Positions 27,119 to 36,273 of a stretch of 64,000 nucleotides of DNA are shown piece by piece. Origin of the DNA: Caldilineaceae bacterium (GTDB taxonomy: Bacteria > Chloroflexota > Anaerolineae > Caldilineales > Caldilineaceae); the NCBI GenBank assembly GCA_022842065.1, contig JALHQH010000019.1, positions 62,001 to 126,000 on the forward strand, read 5' to 3'. The notes beneath the pieces were generated by a model. The model searched no databases and was not told the DNA's origin. It saw only the letters and a program-made list of their open reading frames with translations. Both the position numbers and the translations under genes were made by a program. Position 1 is the first letter of the stretch. Each line of letters opens with the position of its first letter.

Positions 27119-28486
27119 ATGATGCATCTGCTCACGGGTGCGATCAATTTAACATTATATAAGAAGGCCCCCTTTGCCATTTATTTGACGCTGGTCAGTG
27201 GCATGGGGATATTACTGGTTGGGTGGAGTCTTTATCAGTTTCCTGGTTATGAAGCGAAATCACTCTTTCTGCTCTTTCTCTTCTTTGCCACAGTGGCGGC
27301 GATTTTGACGACCTCAATGTCGCTCCCAAATGGCACGGGGATTACCTACCACATTGGCGCGGTCATCGGCATTGCGACGGTTCCCATCTTTGGCAGCAGC
27401 GCGGCAATTACGGTAGTGGCAGTCCAAGGGCTTTGCACCTGGTTTATCAAACCGGCACATGCCAAAACCTGGAAAAAAAGTTGGTCACAATTAACCTTCA
27501 ACATCGGCATGGATAGCCTGGCGATTCTAGCCGCGGGATTAAGCTTGCAGTGGTTAGACCAGCAATTGGCAAGTTATCCGCTGTGGCAGGCAACCCTACC
27601 CTGGTTAATTGCAGCCTTAGTCTATACGGAAGTCAATCTGTGGCTTTTAATTGGGATCTTACGCCTACAACAAGGGGCAGCGCTCCAGCCGTTGGCCGTC
27701 TGGCGTGAAGAACACTGGTCCACCCAGATCGATCTAATTCTCATGACGGTGGGGGGCGCGCTGCTCGCCTTTGTTGCCGGCCGCTATGATTGGCTCGGCT
27801 TGTTGGCCTTTTTTCTGCCGATCGCACTTTCGGCTTACGCGTTTCGGCTCTATATCCAACAGATGCAAGCCCACTTGGATAATCTTGACCAGATCGTCAA
27901 CGAACGTACCGTTTCCCTGCGCGCAGCCTTAGCCCAACTGCAAGTTGAGATGGCTGAACGGCAGCGCGTGGAGGCAGAATTACGCCACCTGGCAACCTAT
28001 GATGCGTTGACCAATGCACTTAACCGGCGCGCCTTCTTGGAAAGCGCCCATAGCCATTTTGCACAAGCCAAGGCCAACGGTACCCGCTTCGCTTTCCTCA
28101 TGTTCGATCTCGATCACTTTAAACAGATCAACGATCGCTATGGCCATGCCGCGGGTGATGTTGCGCTGCAATATTTTGCCAAGCTCTGTATAGCCACGGC
28201 TCCGGCATCACACATATTTGGGCGCTTGGGTGGCGAAGAATTTGCCATGCTCCTGCCGGAAACGGATAACGCGGGCGCGCTGGCGATTGGCGAAGCCATC
28301 CGCCGTCACGCGCCAACGACCCCCCTCACGGTCGGTGGCATCAACTTTACAGTCACGGTGAGTATTGGCGTTGCCACGGCGAAAACGACCGATCAGCGGG
28401 TTGAACAAGTGCTGGAACGAGCCGATCAACGGCTCTACCGCGCCAAGCAGAGCGGGCGCAATCGCGTCATCGGCGCACCCCTGTAA
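27119..28486 (+). CDS. Membrane-anchored diguanylate cyclase (GGDEF)
   Basis: 455 residues. About seven transmembrane helices (about 15-245) form a sensor that is clearly homologous to that of the histidine kinase at 31181-32698: both have TWKKSWxQxTFNxGM, EVNLWLLIGI/QVNLWLLIGI and FFLPIALSAYAFRLY. A coiled-coil linker (about 255-290) leads to a GGDEF domain (about 295-455) with FDLDHFKQINDRYGHAAGD and the active GGEEF loop (about 371-375). No RxxD inhibitory site lies before the loop, so product inhibition at a canonical I-site is unlikely. It makes c-di-GMP, normally promoting surface adhesion, which fits the adhesin genes on both sides. The ATG at 27119 has no visible ribosome site. Confidence 0.92.
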   Translation: MMHLLTGAINLTLYKKAPFAIYLTLVSGMGILLVGWSLYQFPGYEAKSLFLLFLFFATVAAILTTSMSLPNGTGITYHIGAVIGIATVPIFGSSAAITVVAVQGLCTWFIKPAHAKTWKKSWSQLTFNIGMDSLAILAAGLSLQWLDQQLASYPLWQATLPWLIAALVYTEVNLWLLIGILRLQQGAALQPLAVWREEHWSTQIDLILMTVGGALLAFVAGRYDWLGLLAFFLPIALSAYAFRLYIQQMQAHLDNLDQIVNERTVSLRAALAQLQVEMAERQRVEAELRHLATYDALTNALNRRAFLESAHSHFAQAKANGTRFAFLMFDLDHFKQINDRYGHAAGDVALQYFAKLCIATAPASHIFGRLGGEEFAMLLPETDNAGALAIGEAIRRHAPTTPLTVGGINFTVTVSIGVATAKTTDQRVEQVLERADQRLYRAKQSGRNRVIGAPL

Positions 28487-28627
28487 GCTCACTGCACAAA
28501 AATCATTGACAATGAATTGTAATCCCAAAATTTGAACATCGAATATACACTGTGATACACGCTGAGCATCAGTCAAAAGTAGGAAGACGCTGAACTTCAT
28601 TTATCACAAAAGGATTAAGCAGCAATC

Positions 28628-31105
28628 ATGGCGTGGCAAAATCAACATCGGGTACAACAGCAAACTTTGGGTGGATGCAATCAGCCAAAACACCTTTGTT
28701 GGCTATTGGTGATGCTGTTGCTTACACCTTTGCTGACCCACTGCAGCATCGCGCCCATTTCCGCAACACCCTTTGTCGAGGAAGGGCTGAGCAGCGCACA
28801 GGCCAGCACACAGCAGGTCATCGTCACCGCGGCGACGAGCGATCAGGCTGCGCTAGCGGTTATCGAGAGTGGCGGGCAGGTAGAGAGCCACCTCTGGTTA
28901 ATCAATGGGGTCGCGGCGACCGTGCCAACTGCACAGATCACCGACTTACAGGCACAACCAGGCGTGATCGCCGTCGTTGCCAATCGGTCGATTGAAACGG
29001 CGACCGCACCAGCCACAAGGTTACCTGACGCGGCGGCGTTGACGCCTCCGCTATGGCCATTTGCCCGCCCAGTCACACTAGACATCGGTGCCGATCTACT
29101 GCATCAACAGAACCTAACCGGGGCAGGGATCGGGATCGCGCTCGTCGATAGCGGCATGACCTTTAACTCGACAGTGGCCGGCTTTCTCGGCCCAGACAGC
29201 GCCAACCACTTTTTAGGCCAGGCTGACTTTACCGGGAATGGCCAGTGCCAGGGCAGTGGTCCCAACTATCAACAGTTGAGCGGCTATTGCTTTACGAACG
29301 GCAACACCAGCCTTGATCGCTACGGCCATGGCACTTTTCTAGGCAGTCTGTTGCTGACCCAAGCGGTGGATACACTCAGCGGCAAACCAGTGGGGATTGC
29401 GCCGGGGGCCAATCTGTTAAGCGTGCGGGTGCTCAGTGACAACGGCAGCGGCCTCTACAGCGATGTGATTGAAGGAATCCAATATGTGGTCCAACAAAAA
29501 GATACCTACAATCTGCGGGTGATGAATTTGAGCTTGATGGGCGACAGTGATCTGCCCTATTTTGTTGATCCGGTTAACCGTGCGGTCCAAGCCGCGTGGG
29601 GGGCCGGCATTGTGGTTGTCGTCGCCGCCGGTAATACCGGTCCCAATGCCCAAACCATCACCGCTCCTGGGAATAACCCCTATGTGATTACGGTTGGGGC
29701 GCTAAATAACAATGGCACACCCGGCTACTGGCTCGATGATACACTGCCCTACTGGTCTGCAACCGGACCAACCCAGGATGGCTTTGCCAAACCAGATCTA
29801 CTGGCGTCGGGGATCGCCGTTTCTTATCTCTACAATCATCCGCTTGACCCAACCAATCGCGCCCAGTTGGCGCTGGCCCATCCTTACTATGCCTCGGATC
29901 AGTCGCTTTATCCCTTAGGCGGCACGAGTGTTTCCGCCGTGGTGACGACCGGCGCAGTCGCGCTGATCCTGCAAGCCCATCCGGAACTGACCCCCGATCA
30001 AGTCAAGTATAGTTTACTTTATACAAGTCAACTGGGGGTCGATGAGGAAGAGCGGCCGTTGTTGAGTCTTTTGCAACAGGGGGCTGGGCGCATCTGGGCA
30101 CCGGATGCAGTCTTTGATCCGGAAGCCCTGACGGGGCAGGCAAATGAGGGGTTGGATATCCAGGCGGAATTGGCCACTTTACCCGCAGTGGAATCAATGG
30201 ATCCACTAATGCCGCTGGACAGCGATGGTGATGGTGTACCCAACTTTCTGGACAACGATAGCGATAATGATGGGCGCTTCGATCTGAGCGAAGCCAACTT
30301 GGATACCGCGCAAGTGGCCACTTGGGATGGGGACAATAATGGCCGGCTTGACCCAGCATTGGCGCGGGGCGCGAATGGGCTGCTTGACACGATCGAAACA
30401 GGGGTTGATCAAGGGCTGCTGGCCCAAACTCTGCCCGACATCAATTACGATACCATTCCCGATTACCGGGATCCGGCCCGGCACTTTGAAGGGGTCGTGC
30501 GGCGCGCCCAAAGTGATGACAGTGAGACCTATCTCTATTATTTGCAGGATGCGACAAGCGGCGAACAGCGGGCATTAGGGGCCGCACAGCGTAGCACGAT
30601 GGGCTGGCTAGATTTGGCAACCATCACTAGTGCTTCGACCATGATCATGAATGGTACACCAATTTTAAGCCAACCTTTCAATTGGACAGCAATGGTCTAT
30701 CAGAGTGGTGGCCGTTACTGGGGTGGTGGGCGCTACTGGGGTGGTGGGCGCTACTGGGGTGGTGGGCGCTATTGGGGTGGTGGCCGCTACTGGGGCGGTG
30801 GGCGTTACTGGGCCGGCAGCTATTATGATGGGGAAACCGTTGCCCTGCAGGCGGCGGCAACTGATACGCTTTCCCCAACACCCATTCTCGATGAACAAGC
30901 GCTCAGCGGTGAGGTCGAAATTGGTGTAACCGACACCGTCACCACCACGCTAAATCAGACACGCCTCTACCTGCCGCTGATTAGCAGGGAGGCGGGGTTT
31001 GATGCGCAAGCGCTGAGCAGTGAGGTCGCAATTGACAGCACCAACCCATTGACCACAACGGTAAATCAGACGCCATCCTATTTGCCACTGATTAGCACGC
31101 AATAG
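28628..31105 (+). CDS. Secreted subtilisin-like protease (S8) with TSP3, GGRYWG repeat and doubled YLPLI tail
   Basis: 825 residues. A signal peptide (about 22-43) ends near LLTHCS; the Cys might be a lipobox residue, but His at -1 is atypical. The S8 domain (about 150-520) has Asp174 (ALVDSG), His234 (YGHGT) and Ser434 (GGTSVSA). A Ca-binding thrombospondin type 3 stretch (about 534-560; DSDGDGVPNFLDNDSDNDG) and a region of unknown fold follow, then six GGRYWG units (694-729). The C-terminus holds two copies of a 37-residue segment, each ending in YLPLIS. It lies between two membrane-sensor genes and is probably exported and surface-attached, with adhesins or peptides as substrates. Confidence 0.92.
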   Translation: MAWQNQHRVQQQTLGGCNQPKHLCWLLVMLLLTPLLTHCSIAPISATPFVEEGLSSAQASTQQVIVTAATSDQAALAVIESGGQVESHLWLINGVAATVPTAQITDLQAQPGVIAVVANRSIETATAPATRLPDAAALTPPLWPFARPVTLDIGADLLHQQNLTGAGIGIALVDSGMTFNSTVAGFLGPDSANHFLGQADFTGNGQCQGSGPNYQQLSGYCFTNGNTSLDRYGHGTFLGSLLLTQAVDTLSGKPVGIAPGANLLSVRVLSDNGSGLYSDVIEGIQYVVQQKDTYNLRVMNLSLMGDSDLPYFVDPVNRAVQAAWGAGIVVVVAAGNTGPNAQTITAPGNNPYVITVGALNNNGTPGYWLDDTLPYWSATGPTQDGFAKPDLLASGIAVSYLYNHPLDPTNRAQLALAHPYYASDQSLYPLGGTSVSAVVTTGAVALILQAHPELTPDQVKYSLLYTSQLGVDEEERPLLSLLQQGAGRIWAPDAVFDPEALTGQANEGLDIQAELATLPAVESMDPLMPLDSDGDGVPNFLDNDSDNDGRFDLSEANLDTAQVATWDGDNNGRLDPALARGANGLLDTIETGVDQGLLAQTLPDINYDTIPDYRDPARHFEGVVRRAQSDDSETYLYYLQDATSGEQRALGAAQRSTMGWLDLATITSASTMIMNGTPILSQPFNWTAMVYQSGGRYWGGGRYWGGGRYWGGGRYWGGGRYWGGGRYWAGSYYDGETVALQAAATDTLSPTPILDEQALSGEVEIGVTDTVTTTLNQTRLYLPLISREAGFDAQALSSEVAIDSTNPLTTTVNQTPSYLPLISTQ
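30707..30814 (+). repeat. 6 x 18-bp in-frame tandem repeat (GGRYWG)
   Basis: Six 18-bp units encode GGRYWG (the last GGRYWA) in the subtilase. The units differ at synonymous positions. The unit length equals that of the SNPYAV array in the C25 protease, and both encode aromatic-containing hexapeptides. Confidence 0.93.
30890..31102 (+). repeat. Tandem duplication of the C-terminal tail (111-bp period)
   Basis: Codons from 30890 (DEQALSGEVEIG..., ending RLYLPLIS) are repeated from 31001 (DAQALSSEVAID..., ending SYLPLIS) just before the stop. The duplicated unit contains the YLPLI motif that ends several other exported proteins here. Confidence 0.88.
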
Positions 31106-31180
31106 TCATTCAGGCTGGGTGCGGCGTGTGCAAGAATCACGTACATACATAGCCTGTCATACGCATAGGATCGTTTACGT

Positions 31181-32698
31181 ATGTGCCTCAAGCCAGCTAA
31201 ACTTTGGGAAAAGGGTCGGCGCTGCTGCCGGCTGATCAGCGGGTCGCTGGACTATCGCCTCTATCATTTCATGGTGAGCGGCACCGGCGGCTTGTTGATT
31301 CTATGGGGGATCTGGCAGCTCTATCAAGCTGGGCAGTGGGTTGATTTCCTGCTCTTATTCACCCTGGCGTTTCTCGCTACGCTGACTACCACCACGGTGC
31401 GCATTGGCAATAGCAGTATCACCTATTCGATCGATCCGATTGTGAGCTTTGCCGTGATCCCGATGTTCGGGATCGGTCCGGCCATTGTGATCAAAGCTGG
31501 CGCCACCTTTGGCCTCTGGTTGATCAAAGAGCGGAATGCGCTCACCTGGAAGAAGAGTTGGACGCAAGTTACCTTTAACAGTGGGATGCATAGTCTGGCC
31601 CTGTTCACCGCCGGCGGCGTTTTGCTGGCACTGCACCAACTGTTGGCGGATGTGCCACTACTAGCCGCATTAGGGCCTTGGCTACCAGCGGCCATCATTT
31701 ATGATCAGGTTAATCTATGGCTCCTGATTGGGATCATCTATTGTCAAAACCGGGCGGCAACAACGCCATTGGCGATTTGGCGCGCCGAATGGTGGGCAAC
31801 CCAACTCTTTGTGCTTAGTTATGCGATCGGCGGTGGACTGTTAGCCTTTGCCATTGGGCACTATGATCGTTTGGGGATTGCGATCTTTTTTCTGCCGGTG
31901 CTGCTTTCGGCCTACGCCTTCCGGCTCTATGCCAAACAGACAGAACGCTACACCGAGAATTTAGAAACGATCGTGGCCGAACGCACACACGAGTTGACCG
32001 ATCTTAATCAGCGCAAAGATAACTTCTTAGCGGTGCTCAGCCATGACATGATGACGCCGTTGGCCAATATCCGCTATGGGGCCGGTTTGATCTACAGTGA
32101 TCCAAGTGATGCGGCCGACAATCGCCAGATCGCAAAGTTGATCCTGAATAGCCAGGAGAGCCTATTTCAGATGATGCGTAATCTCCTCGATATGGAGAAG
32201 ATCGTGGCCGGCGTACCTTTTGTCGCCCAAAAGCAGCCTTGTGATCTGACCGAATTGCTCACCACCTTGACCGCAACTCTGCAACTCCTGGCCACCGAAA
32301 GCGGGATCAGCCTACGCGCGCAGATCGCCGATGCTTTACCCTTTGCCGTTGTCGATGCCCAACAGGTCGAACGGATTGTCACCAATTTACTCTCCAACGC
32401 CCTGAAATATACCGAAGCCGGCGGGCATGTCGATCTGTGTGCGACCGTCGTTGGGCAACAGATCGAGCTGGTCGTGGCAGATACAGGCTATGGCATTACC
32501 CCAGAAGCCCTGCCCACCATTTTTGAAAACTTCAAGCGCGCGCCACAACATCAGGATAAAGCGATTGGCAGCGGCTTGGGCTTGGCGATTGTCAAGGCAC
32601 TGGTTGCAGCCCATGACGGGACGATTGCAGTCGAAAGCGAAGTCGGCAAAGGCAGCAAATTTACGGTAAATTTACCAATTAATCCAACATCGCAATAA
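31181..32698 (+). CDS. Membrane sensor histidine kinase
   Basis: 505 residues. The N-terminal 250 residues form about seven helices homologous to those of the GGDEF protein at 27119-28486. HisKA follows with the phospho-acceptor His288 in AVLSHDMMTPLANIR, and HATPase_c with the N box IVTNLLSNALKYT, G1 VADTGYGI and G2 GSGLGLAIVKAL. AGGA lies 10 bp before the ATG. The gene ends 27 bp before an OmpR-type regulator gene, so the two form a two-component operon. Sharing a sensor with a diguanylate cyclase suggests both read the same membrane or envelope cue, one acting through c-di-GMP and one through transcription. Confidence 0.94.
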   Translation: MCLKPAKLWEKGRRCCRLISGSLDYRLYHFMVSGTGGLLILWGIWQLYQAGQWVDFLLLFTLAFLATLTTTTVRIGNSSITYSIDPIVSFAVIPMFGIGPAIVIKAGATFGLWLIKERNALTWKKSWTQVTFNSGMHSLALFTAGGVLLALHQLLADVPLLAALGPWLPAAIIYDQVNLWLLIGIIYCQNRAATTPLAIWRAEWWATQLFVLSYAIGGGLLAFAIGHYDRLGIAIFFLPVLLSAYAFRLYAKQTERYTENLETIVAERTHELTDLNQRKDNFLAVLSHDMMTPLANIRYGAGLIYSDPSDAADNRQIAKLILNSQESLFQMMRNLLDMEKIVAGVPFVAQKQPCDLTELLTTLTATLQLLATESGISLRAQIADALPFAVVDAQQVERIVTNLLSNALKYTEAGGHVDLCATVVGQQIELVVADTGYGITPEALPTIFENFKRAPQHQDKAIGSGLGLAIVKALVAAHDGTIAVESEVGKGSKFTVNLPINPTSQ

Positions 32699-32725
32699 CA
32701 TGCTACATGCTTCTCTGGATGATCT

Positions 32726-33451
32726 ATGGAAAAACTGTTACAGAACAAAAAAATCTTGGTGATCGATGACGACAAAGCGCTCTGCCAAAACTTGGAAATT
32801 GGATTAGCCCGCCAGGGCGCGCTGGTAGCGAGTGCCAACAATGGTCAGACAGGGTTGAAAAAATTCTATGAAGCGTCGCCCGATCTGGTGATCTTAGACC
32901 TGCGCATGCCAGAGATGGATGGCTGGGAAACTTGTCGCTTGATCCGCATGGTGGCCCAAACCCCGATTATTATGTTGACCAGCGTCGCCCAAGAGCATGA
33001 AGTGGTGCGCGGCTTGCGCAAAGGGGCCGACGACTATGTCACCAAACCCTTTAGCCATGATATTCTCCTGGCCAGGGTGGAAGCAATCTTACGCCGCAGT
33101 ACGCCACAAACCACCAATGACAGCGGCCATGATTACGATGATGGCTATCTGCTCATCAATTTTGAGCAGCGCCTGGTGAGCAAAGGCGGCGAACGGGTAA
33201 AACTTTCGGCCACCGAGTTTCGGCTGCTCCGTTATCTCTTTGAAAATGCCGGGCGGCTCTTAACCAATGAAGCGATTTTGACGCAGGTCTGGGGCTGGGA
33301 GAGCCAACACAACGTCGAATATGTCCATGTTTACCTCTCCCGTCTGCGCGCCAAAATCGAAAAGGATCCCCGCAACGCGCAATACATCATCACCGAACAT
33401 GGCTTTGGCTATAGCTTTTATAAGTGTAAACACAAAAGCAACGCTAGTTAA
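32726..33451 (+). CDS. OmpR/PhoB-family response regulator
   Basis: 241 residues. A receiver domain (about 5-120) has the acidic pair IDDDK, phospho-acceptor Asp58 (LVILDLRMPEMDGWE), the Thr/Ser switch in MLTS and the conserved Lys in YVTKPF. A winged-helix trans_reg_C domain (about 140-235) has LSATEFRLLRYLFENAGRLLTNEAIL and VHVYLSRLRAKIE. It is the partner of the kinase encoded 27 bp upstream. Likely targets are unknown; the adhesin genes on either side are candidates. Confidence 0.95.
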   Translation: MEKLLQNKKILVIDDDKALCQNLEIGLARQGALVASANNGQTGLKKFYEASPDLVILDLRMPEMDGWETCRLIRMVAQTPIIMLTSVAQEHEVVRGLRKGADDYVTKPFSHDILLARVEAILRRSTPQTTNDSGHDYDDGYLLINFEQRLVSKGGERVKLSATEFRLLRYLFENAGRLLTNEAILTQVWGWESQHNVEYVHVYLSRLRAKIEKDPRNAQYIITEHGFGYSFYKCKHKSNAS

Positions 33452-33503
33452 GATGCGCACAGTTTGAAGATAGTAACCTGAATTAGTAAAACCAGATTGG
33501 GCA

Positions 33504-33560
33504 TAGGTAACAAAATAAACCCGGCATCTTTGAAAGATGCCGGGTTTATTTTGTTACCTA
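33504..33560. terminator. Bidirectional terminator with perfect 28-bp arms
   Basis: 33504-33531 is exactly complementary to 33533-33560 with a single unpaired centre base. It contains a GC-rich core (ACCCGGCATC) flanked by A/T-rich arms, so U-rich tracts follow the core on both strands. It separates the convergent response regulator (plus) and lectin (minus) genes. Confidence 0.93.
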
Positions 33561-33576
33561 TATCTTTTCCCACAAA

Positions 33577-35946
33577 TCACCGCGCATTCTCCAGGGCATC
33601 CGGAATTGTGTCATCGTCCGAATCAAGATCGCGATAGTTGGGGATGCCATCTTGATCGCTATCGACCGTCGGATTGCAACTGAGCAAGCGGTTGAAGGGC
33701 AAGGCCAGCTTGCTAAACGATGGCCCGCTCCACTGCACGGCCAGGCTATTTGGTGTACCGTAGGCGCTGTAGAGCAATTCAAAACGATGGAGACCGGCAT
33801 ACAGGTGAAGTGTGCCACTGCGTTCCATGAGTGGGTGACTTCCATCATTATTGACGACGAGCCGATAATCGAGCGACAGCAGCGAACCATCATCTGAGTT
33901 TGTAAAAAAGGTATATTGCCCTGCTTCGGTAAGCCACAGATAGCCACTATAGCGCAGCCCATAATTATGAAGATCAGCGGGGGTGAACTGATTTTGCAGG
34001 CGCTGGACATCAAAATCGGTCGTGACTCCCTTCGCCAATGCACCGGTCTTCGGTAGGTTATTGAGGCTATACCCTGCTACCACCATATCATAAAATTCAT
34101 AGTTGAGGCCACCGAGATTGCTGCATGATTCCACACGGTCCGACAAACTATCATTGTCGGTATCCCGTTCATTGAGGATGACGACAATGTTATCGACCAG
34201 AAAGGCGCCATTGTCGGCCCGGAAGACCAGATCATAGTAGACTGTATTCGCCGGCGCGGTGGCCACAAAGGTGATCTGCTCCCAAGTTGTGCTATTAATG
34301 CTACGATAGGTATTGTTGATTTCGGTGAAGTTGCTACGCGCAAAGGAAACATAGGCTGTCCCGCGACCTTTCACCCAAGCAATCACGGTCAGCGGGGTCT
34401 GGGGTGTGATGGTATTGTGGGTCGCGACGGTATTGCCCGTTGCGGGCGCGATGGCCGCTTTCTGCCCGCTTTCGGCGTCGGTTGTCAGGCTACTATTGTG
34501 GCCGGCGTTGAAGATGCCTAATGTGTTATCTTCAAAGTTGGTGACATAGGTTTGCGGGACGGGGACAAGGTTGAAGCGCTGATTAGCCCCACTGTGACAG
34601 CCATGTTGTTTTAAGAGCGCGCCCTCGGCAGTTGGACCGCCATAGACATCGGCACATTTATTGCTGTGTTTCGCCACCAGTTGATAAGCGCCGTCACTTT
34701 GTAGCACTGGTTGCCATTGCTGGTTGGCACCACTGAGATCATCCCACTGATGGAGATTCGCCCCATCAGCTGTGCTAATCCCGCTGACATCCAGCAATTT
34801 GTCACTGTTACGGTTGACGATTTTGTAGTAACCGCTCCCGCTATAGACAAACTGCCATTGCTGTTCGGTTGCAGTGGGATTACAGCTCAATTGCTGTACA
34901 TTGCCACCGTTGTTGAGGGTACCCTCTGCGACTGTCATACATTTGCCGCTATGGCGTGCTTCGACCAGATAAATGCCATCTAGGGTCTGGGGTTCCTCAA
35001 CCACCCAGGTGATATTGTCAACCAGAAAAGTCCCATTGTCTGCACGAAAGACCAGATCCGTATCGACCGTGCCAACAGGCACGACCGCTGTAAAACTCAC
35101 CTGTTGCCAGGTTATGCTGTTGTTCGCGCGATAGACATTGGCGATCTCGGTAAAGTCACTGCGCCCAAAGGTAACATAAGCGGTCCCGTTCCCCTTAACC
35201 CAAGCCTGCACCGTTAGTTTAGTGTCGGGCTTCAGTTTGCGCCGCGCGGCCATTGAGCGGCCGCTGTTTTCGAGCATAGCCGCCTTCTGACCACGGTAGG
35301 CATCTGTGGTAATTCGCGCGCCGGCTACGCTGGTAAAGGTACCAAGGGTGCCATTTTCAAAATCAGTGGTGAATGTTGTGTCACCAGCAGCGGGTACACC
35401 GAAGATCTGCACCTCTGCCAGTTGGAGCACATCGGTACCGGCCAGTTGCACACGAACATAGCGGCCCGTGGTGTTGACCGGAATGTTGAGGTTGATGGGG
35501 GCGGCGGTGCCCAGCGCATAGCGCCAGACCATTGTATCGACCACGAGGTCACCAAAGCTCTTGCCGGTCATGTCGTAGTTGGCAACAAAGACGAAAAAGT
35601 TGCTCAAGCGGTTACTACAACAGTCGGTGCGATTCCAGAGGGTAATGGCATCGATTTGGGTTGTGCTGCCTAAATCAACCTGCCACCACGCATTGACCTC
35701 ATAATTTGTATGGCTGATCGATTTATTCCAAGAATTGCCGTCGGTGCTACCATCGACTGCACGGCTAGCGATGTAATCAGCCGAATAGGTGGATGACTGG
35801 CTTGCCAGCTTGCCCTGCGCAACATTGGCTAGGCTAGGGGCAGCCAACACCCTGTGGGCAACGCTAACGGCATTGATCGGTGCGATCATACCCCACAAGA
35901 GTAACGTTAGCGCAAAAACAAAACTTGGTCGTATTGGTTTTCTCAT
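33577..35946 (-). CDS. Secreted lectin: discoidin (F5/8 type C), ricin trefoil, PA14, TSP3 end
   Basis: 789 residues from the ATG at 35946, with AAGGA 6 bp upstream; the ATG at 35952 would leave no spacing. After a signal peptide (1-37) come an F5/8 type C galactose-binding-like domain (about 35-183; VDGSTDGNSWNKS, WWQVDLGSTTQI), a carbohydrate-binding-like sandwich (about 193-316), one ricin trefoil (about 320-463), a second copy of the sandwich (about 465-590), PA14 (about 613-753) and a thrombospondin type 3 tail ending DSDDDTIPDALENAR. From the ricin domain on it is a shortened paralogue of the protein encoded at 20031-26822. No enzyme domain is seen. Probable surface glycan-binding protein. 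Confidence 0.92.
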   Translation of the reverse strand: MRKPIRPSFVFALTLLLWGMIAPINAVSVAHRVLAAPSLANVAQGKLASQSSTYSADYIASRAVDGSTDGNSWNKSISHTNYEVNAWWQVDLGSTTQIDAITLWNRTDCCSNRLSNFFVFVANYDMTGKSFGDLVVDTMVWRYALGTAAPINLNIPVNTTGRYVRVQLAGTDVLQLAEVQIFGVPAAGDTTFTTDFENGTLGTFTSVAGARITTDAYRGQKAAMLENSGRSMAARRKLKPDTKLTVQAWVKGNGTAYVTFGRSDFTEIANVYRANNSITWQQVSFTAVVPVGTVDTDLVFRADNGTFLVDNITWVVEEPQTLDGIYLVEARHSGKCMTVAEGTLNNGGNVQQLSCNPTATEQQWQFVYSGSGYYKIVNRNSDKLLDVSGISTADGANLHQWDDLSGANQQWQPVLQSDGAYQLVAKHSNKCADVYGGPTAEGALLKQHGCHSGANQRFNLVPVPQTYVTNFEDNTLGIFNAGHNSSLTTDAESGQKAAIAPATGNTVATHNTITPQTPLTVIAWVKGRGTAYVSFARSNFTEINNTYRSINSTTWEQITFVATAPANTVYYDLVFRADNGAFLVDNIVVILNERDTDNDSLSDRVESCSNLGGLNYEFYDMVVAGYSLNNLPKTGALAKGVTTDFDVQRLQNQFTPADLHNYGLRYSGYLWLTEAGQYTFFTNSDDGSLLSLDYRLVVNNDGSHPLMERSGTLHLYAGLHRFELLYSAYGTPNSLAVQWSGPSFSKLALPFNRLLSCNPTVDSDQDGIPNYRDLDSDDDTIPDALENAR

Positions 35947-36082
35947 CGCCATTCCTTCATCTGCCCGCCCGGATAACCCTGCTGTTTCAATTCTGGCTGC
36001 TGCGCAACCGGAAGTACAGCGCTTTGCGCTAGCCCAGCAACCGCTTCTAGACGCTACGATAAAGCATTTTTATGCCAAGCTA

Positions 36083-36102
36083 ATTGACAGTTTAGTAACA
36101 AT
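36083..36102. promoter_or_regulatory. Conserved 20-bp motif upstream of the discoidin-lectin gene
   Basis: ATTGACAGTTTAGTAACAAT lies 137-156 bp upstream of the start at 35946 and matches 19 of 20 positions of the site at 26890-26909 before the paralogous lectin. Weaker similarity extends about 10 bp to the left of both. The two intergenic regions are otherwise dissimilar, so the motif appears selectively kept. Confidence 0.5.
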
Positions 36103-36273
36103 TAGGACTTACGCACGCCTCCCTGCGTAGCAGCATGATCGTTCGTCCCCCTACGCAGGCGAAACACCTTTTCCTACCCTATCCAACTCATTGACAGCCT
36201 TCTGTAACACATTTATTCAGAAACGTTTAGAACTGTTTCGCTGCCCTTTAGGCGGAATCCCTATAGTAAGCCC

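Noticed and set aside
28628..28760. Lipoprotein signal in the GGRYWG subtilase
   Set aside because: The sequence LTHC has His before the Cys, which does not fit the lipobox; an ordinary signal peptide is as likely.
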